Shown here piece after piece: positions 9,094 to 17,717 of a stretch of 40,358 nucleotides of DNA. The notes beneath the pieces are model-generated. The model was not told where the DNA came from and did not search any database. It saw nothing but the letters and a program-made list of their open reading frames with translations. The stretch lies in contig JAFGLV010000128.1 of the NCBI GenBank assembly GCA_016927855.1, positions 1-40,358 on the forward strand. Direction: 5' to 3'. A program made the translations under genes and the position numbers. The first letter of the stretch is position 1; every line of letters starts with the position of its first letter. Source of the stretch: Sedimentisphaerales bacterium (GTDB taxonomy: Bacteria; Planctomycetota; Phycisphaerae; Sedimentisphaerales; Anaerobacaceae).

Positions 9094-9382
9094 AAAGACC
9101 TTCCCCAATCAAAAGACACCATCAGGTAAGTCCCCCCAGGCCCCGACCCCCAGCGAGGGGAGAGGCCTTTGGCTCAAGCCGCTATAATCGCATTTATACG
9201 CGGCAGAACCGCGAGAGGTTCTCTTTCTACGCGAAAAACGCACGCCGTGCAAGCCTCGCGACCGCTTTCGGGGAGGACGCGCCGTGCAATTCATGTTGGC
9301 AGGTAGACCCCACGTCGACGGCTTCGGATCATCATTCCGGCCGGAGGCCGGCCGCAGGCTGGCCGGAGCGCGCCGTGTCGGG
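9094..9382. other. Intergenic region between metE and moxR
   Basis: No plausible gene. From 9121 to 9165 lies a C/G-rich stretch resembling another dispersed repeat. A stem AGAACC/GGTTCT lies at 9205-9222, and an imperfect inverted repeat GCCGCTATAA/TTATACGCGGC at 9178-9205 contains AT-rich -10-like boxes on both strands but no good -35. GC-rich palindromes (CCGGCCGGAGGCCGG and neighbours, 9340-9375) follow metE. The moxR operon promoter should be here unless metE transcription reads through. Confidence 0.4.
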
Positions 9383-11677
9383 CTACGCAGGCTTGGGAGC
9401 CAGGCTCGCTCGGACCTGGCGCGCGGCCGCAACCATGTTTTTCAAGGCAGGCTCGACCTCCTCCCAGCGCCGTGTCTTGAGTCCACAATCGGGGTTGACC
9501 CAAAGCTGGTCCACGTTCAGCACCGTGGTCTGCTGCTTGATCGCGTCGGCCATCTCTTCTGCCGACGGGACGCGGGGACTATGGACGTCATATACGCCCG
9601 GCCCCACTTGGTTCGGGTACTGGAAATGTGCAAAGGTGCCCAATAGCTCGACTCCCGACCGAGAGGCCTCCATCGAGATCACGTCGGCGTCGAGAGCAGC
9701 GATGGCCTCGATGATGTCATTGAAGTCGGCGTAGCACATGTGCGTGTGAATCTGAGTTTCGTCCCTCACGCCGCAACTGGCCAGTTGGAAGGCCTGCACC
9801 GCCCACCGCAGGTATGCGGGCCACTCGGACTGGCGCAGCGGCAATCCCTCCCGCAGCGCCGGCTCGTCGATCTGGATGATGCCGGTGCCGGCGGCCTCCA
9901 GGTCCTCAATCTCGTCGCGAATCGCGGCCGCGATCTGAAAAGCGGTGTCCTTACGCGGCTGGTCGTCACGAACGAACGACCATTGAAGAATCGTGATCGG
10001 TCCGGTCAGCATCCCTTTCACCGGTTTGGACGTAAGCGACTGCGCGTAGCGAATCCAATCGACCGTCATCGGCTTCGGTCGACTGACGTCACCATGAATG
10101 ATGGGCGGCTTGACGCAGCGCGAGCCATAGCTCTGGACCCAGCCAAACCGGGTGTGAGCGAAACCTTCGAGCCGCTCGCCGAAATACTCGACCATGTCGT
10201 TGCGCTCGGGCTCGCCGTGGACCAACACGTCCAGGCCGGCCTGCTCCTGGAAGCGGACGACGCGTAGTACCTGCCGTTTCATTTCGGCTTCGTATTGAGA
10301 CGCGTCGATCTGTCCACGTTTGAAGGCGGCGCGGGCCTTGCGAATCTCCGGCGTTTGAGGATAAGAGCCGATCGTGGTCGTCGGCAGTACGGGCAGGTTC
10401 AGACGTTCCTGTTGCTTGGCCTTGCGAACCGCGAACGGGCTGGCTCGGCCGGGCCTTTCGGCCGCGAGCGTCCCAACTCGCGCCTTCACTTGCGGGTTGT
10501 GGACGCGGGTCGAATGCGCTACGCGTTTGAAGAGTGCGTCGTTCGCCTCCAGGGCGTCCGCGACGGCGTCGGGGCCTTCGTTGAGCGCGGTCTTTAGAAT
10601 CTGCAACTCCTGGAGCTTCTGCCTGGCGAACGCGAGACGCTCCTTCACGTGGTCCTCCAGGTCGGTTTCGAGGTCCAGGTCCACCGGGGAGTGCAGCAGG
10701 GAACATGACGGCGCCAGGATCAATCGGTCCGGCCCAAGGACGCTCAGCGCGCGCTCACACACCGAGAGGGTCTTCGAAAGCGGATTCTTCCAGATGTTAC
10801 GGCCATCGACCACGCCCAGCGAGACGGTCTTATCGGCAGGAACCGCGGCTAGCGCTTCATCAAGCTGCTCGGGACCTCGCACCAGGTCCAGATGCACACC
10901 GGCCACCGGCAGTTGCAGAGCTGTCTTGAGATTCTCGCGCAGAGGGCTGAAATAGGTGGTCAGGAAGATCTGCAAGGGACCCGCCGCGTTGGCCAGGGAC
11001 TTGTACGCCCGCGAATACGCCTGCCTGGCCGATTCATCCAAGTCGAGCCCCAGGACCGGCTCGTCGACCTGGACCGATTCCGCTCCGGCGGCGCGCAGAC
11101 GCTCCAGAACCTGCGTGTAGACCCCGAGCACCCGGTCCAAAAACGATAGTGGCGTCACGTTCGCCGTCGTCGCTTTGCCTAGCAACAGAAAGGACACCGG
11201 ACCGAGCAGAACGGGGCGCGTGACAAAGCCCAACTCTTTGGCCTCTCTGAACTCATCGATAACCTTGGTCGAGCCCAGGTAGAATCGCTGGTTTGCCTCA
11301 AACTCAGGGACGATGTAGTGATAGTTCGTGTCGAACCACTTGGTCATTTCCATGGCTTTGGCGGTCTTCGTGCCGCGCGCCATCGCAAAATAGGTGTCCA
11401 GGCCGATGGGACCGCCGACATGACCGAAACGCGGCGGCACGGCTCCCAGCATCGCGACCATGTCCAGGATGTGGTCGTAAAGCGAGAAATCGTTGCTCGG
11501 AATCAGGTCCACGCCGGCATCGCGCTGCAATTGCCAGCTCGACCGGCGGATCTCGCGCGTCGTCTGTTGCAGATCCGCCTGGCTCAGGTCGCCCCGCCAG
11601 TAGGCCTCCAATGCGGTTTTGAGCTCACGCTGGGCCCCGATCCGAGGAAACCCAAGGTTGGCCGTCTTAACGCCCAT
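9383..11677 (-). CDS. metE: Cobalamin-independent methionine synthase
   Basis: 764 residues, close to the usual MetE length. It transfers the methyl group of 5-methyltetrahydropteroyl-triglutamate to homocysteine, the last step of methionine synthesis, in the cytoplasm. The N-terminal barrel starts NLGFPRIGAQRELK; the C-terminal barrel has PTTTIGSYPQT, the folate/homocysteine site and the zinc ligands H646, C648 (THMCY), E670 and C731 (NPDCGLKTR). Each lies five residues beyond its E. coli counterpart. The ATG at 11677 is preceded by GGAGG at seven bases. The leader has stem-forming repeats (11721-11792) but no recognisable cobalamin or SAM riboswitch. It stands alone between two gene clusters. 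Confidence 0.97.
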   Translation of the reverse strand: MGVKTANLGFPRIGAQRELKTALEAYWRGDLSQADLQQTTREIRRSSWQLQRDAGVDLIPSNDFSLYDHILDMVAMLGAVPPRFGHVGGPIGLDTYFAMARGTKTAKAMEMTKWFDTNYHYIVPEFEANQRFYLGSTKVIDEFREAKELGFVTRPVLLGPVSFLLLGKATTANVTPLSFLDRVLGVYTQVLERLRAAGAESVQVDEPVLGLDLDESARQAYSRAYKSLANAAGPLQIFLTTYFSPLRENLKTALQLPVAGVHLDLVRGPEQLDEALAAVPADKTVSLGVVDGRNIWKNPLSKTLSVCERALSVLGPDRLILAPSCSLLHSPVDLDLETDLEDHVKERLAFARQKLQELQILKTALNEGPDAVADALEANDALFKRVAHSTRVHNPQVKARVGTLAAERPGRASPFAVRKAKQQERLNLPVLPTTTIGSYPQTPEIRKARAAFKRGQIDASQYEAEMKRQVLRVVRFQEQAGLDVLVHGEPERNDMVEYFGERLEGFAHTRFGWVQSYGSRCVKPPIIHGDVSRPKPMTVDWIRYAQSLTSKPVKGMLTGPITILQWSFVRDDQPRKDTAFQIAAAIRDEIEDLEAAGTGIIQIDEPALREGLPLRQSEWPAYLRWAVQAFQLASCGVRDETQIHTHMCYADFNDIIEAIAALDADVISMEASRSGVELLGTFAHFQYPNQVGPGVYDVHSPRVPSAEEMADAIKQQTTVLNVDQLWVNPDCGLKTRRWEEVEPALKNMVAAARQVRASLAPKPA

Positions 11678-11720
11678 TACAGGTCCTCCAAGACGCTCAA
11701 ATCTAAAGGTACGCGTTTCT

Positions 11721-11792
11721 CCACCGGCGGTTCGAAGGCGTCAGCCCAGAGGGTGCACTGCACGCTTGCAGGTAGACTCTACCTACCGGTGG
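11721..11792 (-). promoter_or_regulatory. Possible structured leader of metE
   Basis: Seen in the sequence: CCACCGG (11721-11727) and CCGGTGG (11786-11792) are perfect complements closing a 58-base region. That region contains the inverted repeats AGGTAGA-C-TCTACCT (11770-11784) and GTGCA-C-TGCAC (11753-11763). The region lies 44-115 bases before the metE start on the transcribed strand. It matches no riboswitch class I know, and stems arise easily in GC-rich DNA, so a regulatory role is only a possibility. Confidence 0.3.
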
Positions 11793-11798
11793 CCGTCC

Positions 11799-11922
11799 TT
11801 GTCATTTCGACTGGAGGGCTGCCTTAGGCAGGCCGGAACGGAGAAATCTGGCCGAGAACGAAGAGGCTGTCTCCTCCGCGGCCAGATGTCTCGATTGCGC
11901 TTCGCTCCACTCGACATGACAA
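11799..11922. repeat. Palindromic repeat family D, copy 1 (upstream of metE)
   Basis: 124-base imperfect palindrome. Outer ends TTGTCATTTCGA and TCGACATGACAA are complementary except for one base; inner arms GAGAAATCTGGCCG and CGGCCAGATGTCTC also pair but for one base. A second, incomplete copy starts at 40286 with TTGTCATATCGA and has the same GAGATATCTGGCCG block. It looks like a MITE-type or REP-type dispersed element. Confidence 0.8.
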
Positions 11923-11964
11923 AAAGCCCAATCACCTGAGTTACCCACAAACGTACGGTGCATC

Positions 11965-12669
11965 TCAACCCAAACACTTCTTGAGGCGGGTCACGGCCTG
12001 GTGGGCCAGCCTGGTCGGCTCAGGCAAGCGATACTTCGTGGCACAGGCCAGCGTCAGACGAACGGCATCATCAAGGCGACAGCGATGTCCCACGGAGACG
12101 AACAGCGGCTTGACGTCCCGGCGGGTTCTCACCACCGCTCCGATCACTTCGCTGCCGTCCCGCAGGAGGCTGTAGATCCCCTTCTCGCGGCCCGGCTCCT
12201 CGAACGTGCCGAGCAACCGGCTCTTGGCACAGCCGACGGTGGGCTTGTCCAGAAACAGACCCAGATGTGAAGCCAGTCCCAGCCGGCGCGGATGTGCGAA
12301 TCCCTGACCGTCGATCAGGAACACATTAGGCCGGCACGTGAGCTTGCGCACCGCCGCCAGGCACACCGGCGCCTCGCGAAGCGAGAGCAAACCGGGAATA
12401 TAGGGAAAGTCCAGCTCCATCGAGGCTGTCACGGTCTCAGCCGGAGCGAGATGGAGTGCCCCACTGCCCTTTTGCCGACCAGAAATCCTCAGCACGACAA
12501 TCGCCGCGAGAACGCGCGTGCCGTCCCGGCTGAAGCCGCAATCGAGCCCGGCGACAAGCTCAGGCTCTCTGTCTAAGCGGTCAAACCGCACCTCGCTCGC
12601 CAAGCGGGTCTGGAGTTCACGAGCCTGGGCATACGAGAGATTCCATTCGTGCAGCCTGCGAACGCGCAT
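11965..12669 (-). CDS. nfi: Endonuclease V (deoxyinosine repair)
   Basis: 234 residues. Endonuclease V nicks DNA at the second bond 3' of deoxyinosine and starts its repair. The catalytic acids are in place: D43 in GLDCGF, E99 in YIPGLLSLRE, D120 in LIDGQGFAHPRRLG, followed by the conserved HLGLFLDKPTVGCAKSRL strand. In this copy the first motif reads GLDCGF where GVDVSY-type is common. The ATG overlaps the last base of the upstream stop (TGATG), so translation is coupled to the DUF6429 gene. It is the last gene of a small cluster whose promoter is probably at 13806-13833. Confidence 0.93.
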   Translation of the reverse strand: MRVRRLHEWNLSYAQARELQTRLASEVRFDRLDREPELVAGLDCGFSRDGTRVLAAIVVLRISGRQKGSGALHLAPAETVTASMELDFPYIPGLLSLREAPVCLAAVRKLTCRPNVFLIDGQGFAHPRRLGLASHLGLFLDKPTVGCAKSRLLGTFEEPGREKGIYSLLRDGSEVIGAVVRTRRDVKPLFVSVGHRCRLDDAVRLTLACATKYRLPEPTRLAHQAVTRLKKCLG

Positions 12670-12920
12670 CAGGGAACCGGAAACTCCGGCGTGCAGAAGA
12701 AGTGCTCGAACATCTCCTTCGCCCGCGCCAATCCGTCACCGCTGAGCGCGACGGACTTTGCCTTGCTCTTGGGGTCGGAGATGTAGCCCATCTCGTGAAG
12801 CTGATTCATGGTCTCCCAGTCGAACGACTTCCACGCCCGCGCCCCGTATTTGTCCTCCGATGTCACCAGGTACAACAGCGCCAAGGTGCAATCGTCGATC
12901 TTGTCGTAGTTGACGTCCAT
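12669..12920 (-). CDS. DUF6429-like small protein
   Basis: 83 residues from ATG 12920 (AAGG nine bases upstream); the frame is open to 13025 but the extra part looks unlike protein. The sequence MDVNYDKIDDCTLALLYL...RAWKSFDWETMNQLHEMGYISDP...KSVALSGDGLARAKEMFEHFF resembles a winged-helix-like family known as DUF6429, whose role is unknown. It is cytoplasmic, with no signal or membrane segment. It lies directly ahead of nfi with a one-base overlap, so the two are likely co-expressed. The family assignment is from memory of the conserved pattern. Confidence 0.75.
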   Translation of the reverse strand: MDVNYDKIDDCTLALLYLVTSEDKYGARAWKSFDWETMNQLHEMGYISDPKSKAKSVALSGDGLARAKEMFEHFFCTPEFPVP

Positions 12921-13028
12921 CGCGCTCATCCTTCGCCAAAGACGCACGGGGCCGACACACCGCAGGCTCTTGTTGCCTCGCTGACTCTGCAGGTTCTGTC
13001 GATTCCGTTGTATCGGCGTGTCCAAGAC

Positions 13029-13637
13029 TCAGGTTTCGTTATCCGCTGACCAGGTAGGCACCTGGAATTTGGGATCAGACTCCATCAGGGCAAACGCCGT
13101 CGGCTCCTCTGCTATCACATCAACTTGGGAGAAGATCATCTCCAGCCAGATGACAGAGTCATCGGCCATCAGCAACATCAACAACGAATAATGGTGATCT
13201 TCGTCGAGCTCCTCTTGCGGACCAAAGTCACTGAGCCCCGAAGCGGTGTTGATTTCACCGTAGAGAAAGCAAGTAGGGTTCCTCCTGACGTCCCACGAGT
13301 GCTCCGGTTTCTCATACTGAATCGTGAGTGTGGAAACCGTCTGAGAAGTACACTGGAACATCACATTGATGTACTCGTAGTCGTTGTCGGACTTGAACCG
13401 CTTTATGTTCGGACACTTGAGCCGGATCACGACGGTCTTTAGGTCCCCTTGGATTTCGATAGACTCAACGCTTCCGTCATGAAAGAAGTCCCAATAGAAG
13501 AACTTCCACAGGTCCGAATTGGCCGTCTTGTTAAACGCGTCAAGATGCTGGTGGTAGGCCTCCATCGATCTATCGACCCCAGCTTGATCCTCGCTATCCA
13601 TTCGTAGTATTCTGAACCCGAGGCGCGGTTCTGCCAC
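13029..13637 (-). CDS. Uncharacterised 202-residue protein
   Basis: The GTG start at 13637 is well supported by AAGGAG six bases upstream. I do not recognise the family. The protein is acidic and rich in aromatic residues (DLWKFFYWDFFHDGSVESIEI, VIRLKCPNIKRF, YEYINVMFQC), with no signal peptide or membrane segment; its mixed beta strands and acidity recall small immunity or DUF proteins, but no catalytic motif is visible. By eye the DNA is less GC-rich than its neighbours, which hints at horizontal acquisition. A small ORF ends 12 bases before its start, and DUF6429 and nfi follow. Confidence 0.75.
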   Translation of the reverse strand: MAEPRLGFRILRMDSEDQAGVDRSMEAYHQHLDAFNKTANSDLWKFFYWDFFHDGSVESIEIQGDLKTVVIRLKCPNIKRFKSDNDYEYINVMFQCTSQTVSTLTIQYEKPEHSWDVRRNPTCFLYGEINTASGLSDFGPQEELDEDHHYSLLMLLMADDSVIWLEMIFSQVDVIAEEPTAFALMESDPKFQVPTWSADNET

Positions 13638-13649
13638 AGCGTTCTCCTT

Positions 13650-13784
13650 TCAACTCAATCGGAGGGTTTCCTCAAACCGCAGCACCAGTTCCGAACCATC
13701 AATTACCATCGTGTGTTCTCCGCATCCGCACAAACCAAGCAAGCGTGCTTTCTCCCACGACTTGACTGAAGCCGTGAGCCGCAT
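13650..13784 (-). CDS. Possible 44-residue ORF ahead of the 202-residue protein
   Basis: Reading from ATG 13784 gives MRLTASVKSWEKARLLGLCG followed by CGEHTMVIDGSELVLRFEET and LRLS, then TGA at 13652-13650. The composition looks like real protein, and the next gene's AAGGAG begins right after this stop. A good promoter lies just upstream. No Shine-Dalgarno precedes the ATG, and transcription from that promoter would leave a leader of only about 15 bases. It could also be a remnant of a longer gene. Function unknown. Confidence 0.35.
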   Translation of the reverse strand: MRLTASVKSWEKARLLGLCGCGEHTMVIDGSELVLRFEETLRLS

Positions 13785-13805
13785 CAGTTGCGTCGCGAGT
13801 GGTCA

Positions 13806-13833
13806 ATTATAGCACCAAGCATAGGACCGGCAA
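13806..13833 (-). promoter_or_regulatory. Extended -10 promoter for the 13784-11965 gene cluster
   Basis: On the minus strand TTGCCG (-35, 13833-13828), a 16-base spacer ending in TGC, and a perfect TATAAT (13811-13806). Transcription would start near 13799 and run through the small ORF, the 202-residue gene, DUF6429 and nfi. Confidence 0.6.
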
Positions 13834-13903
13834 AGGTTATGGTCCCAGAACCACGACGCAGCGAGGCTTACACCCGACGGTGGCTACCGGTAGGCGGGCT
13901 CGG

Positions 13904-14341
13904 TCAGTCTCGGTGTCGGAAGCCTCGGGCGGTCAGGATCGTGGCGAGTTGGTTGCGGAGGGTGAGCGTGGCGGCGTTGGTGGGTGCCTCGCACAGGACC
14001 AGGATCATGTCTCGATCCGGAATGCAGATCGTTTGCAGGGTGTTCCGGCCATTGTGGTTGGTGAACTCCAGGCGGGAAATGGTGCATTCGGTGCCCTGGC
14101 TGTTGTCGATCTTGCGGGACCCGGCCTGGTACGTCGGATCGCTTCTGGCGCCGTTGGGGTCTACCTGCCAGTTCGCCAGCACCCGATGCACCTCGACCAC
14201 AGCGATATCCACCTCGCGCTCCCAGCGCGAGTCGGTCACGACGACGGAATCGCCGTAGGAGGCGAACTCCTTCTCGACGTGGTGCTCGCAGCCCGACAGC
14301 AGCGCCACGACGGTACACAGGCAAATAGGTAAAGACTTCAT
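13904..14341 (-). CDS. Small lipoprotein, function unknown
   Basis: 145 residues from ATG 14341, with AAGGGG six bases upstream. The N-terminus MKSLPICLCTVVALLSGC is a lipoprotein signal with lipobox LSGC, so C18 should be lipidated and the protein anchored to a membrane facing the periplasm. The mature part has TDSRWEREVDIAVVEVHRVL and a C-terminal beta/alpha segment (ICIPDRDMILVLCEAP); I recognise no family. It is a single gene with no obvious partner; about 500 bases separate it from uvrA on the other strand. Confidence 0.8.
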   Translation of the reverse strand: MKSLPICLCTVVALLSGCEHHVEKEFASYGDSVVVTDSRWEREVDIAVVEVHRVLANWQVDPNGARSDPTYQAGSRKIDNSQGTECTISRLEFTNHNGRNTLQTICIPDRDMILVLCEAPTNAATLTLRNQLATILTARGFRHRD

Positions 14342-14740
14342 CAGGAGCCCCTTCGATAGCAGGACGAATGTAATTACTTTCCAACACTACAGTCGCGACC
14401 AGGCAGCGCCCATTTCAGGCAATCTACGGCGAAACTCCACCCGGCTGCAAGGTTCTCAGAAAGAGGGGCCTGAGGCCCGAGGCAGCCCGGCCAGGCCAAA
14501 GGGTGCGGCTACAATGCGGTGGCGACCGATGCGGTCTTCGTAGGGCGAGCGTCCCCGCTCGCCTCTTGGATGCCTAGTGTCGTGCGACGACGCACGACAA
14601 GGGCGGCGAGCGGGGACGCTCGCCCCTTCGGCAGGCTCAGGGCGGGCTCTACGAAGAGGCGGAATCCGCCACTGAAAGCCGGCCGCACCGGGTGCAGAGC
14701 GAAAATGGGCGAATGCGTAGTTTCCCTTTTCGGACCAAGC
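14342..14740. other. Intergenic region holding repeat family E
   Basis: No gene seen. It contains the upstream region of the lipoprotein gene on the minus strand and, from 14544, a GC-rich palindromic repeat. From about 14660 the sequence is ordinary and leads into the uvrA promoter. Confidence 0.5.
14544..14624. repeat. Palindromic repeat family E
   Basis: Two blocks that are exact reverse complements, GGCGAGCG-TCCC-CGCTCGCC (14544-14563) and GGCGAGCG-GGGA-CGCTCGCC (14605-14624), each itself a hairpin. Between them lies a perfect nine-base stem TGTCGTGCG/CGCACGACA (14578-14599). This could extrude as a three-arm cruciform. Only one copy is in the window; membership in a genome-wide family is inferred from the resemblance to other REP-like elements. 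Confidence 0.75.
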
Positions 14741-14749
14741 TGGTACAAT
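14721..14749 (+). promoter_or_regulatory. Candidate uvrA promoter (extended -10)
   Basis: TG-G-TACAAT at 14741-14749 is an extended -10 box; the -35 at 17 bases is weak (TTTCCC, 14721-14726). Transcription would start near 14756, leaving a leader of about 90 bases before uvrA. No SOS-box-like palindrome was recognised. Confidence 0.5.
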
Positions 14750-14763
14750 GAATTGTTTGTGCC

Positions 14764-14834
14764 GACCCGCAACAGAGCGGCTATGCACCGCCAGCGGGTC
14801 CGGCTGCAAAACGGACGGAACCCAGGACCGGGTT
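14764..14834 (+). promoter_or_regulatory. Possible structured leader of uvrA
   Basis: GACCCGC (14764-14770) pairs perfectly with GCGGGTC (14794-14800). GTCCG (14798-14802) pairs with CGGAC (14812-14816), and AACCC (14819-14823) with GGGTT (14830-14834). The first two helices share bases 14798-14800 and so exclude each other, and GGTCC (14797-14801) can also pair with GGACC (14825-14829). No known riboswitch is recognised; this is only a candidate. Confidence 0.3.
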
Positions 14835-14844
14835 GGTTTACGAT

Positions 14845-17700
<2,856 letters not shown>

Positions 17701-17717
17701 CAGGAGGTAACCGAGTT

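Noticed and set aside
11678..11800. Cobalamin or SAM riboswitch ahead of metE
   Set aside because: No B12 box or SAM core sequence is recognisable in the leader.
13884..14387. Alternative 167-codon frame overlapping the small lipoprotein gene
   Set aside because: The frame used for 13904-14341 has a clear lipoprotein signal and ribosome site; the other is arginine-rich without either.
14794..14834. tRNA-Cys-like anticodon loop (CTGCAAA) ahead of uvrA
   Set aside because: No D-arm, T-arm or CCA-side acceptor stem; the surrounding pairs do not make a cloverleaf.
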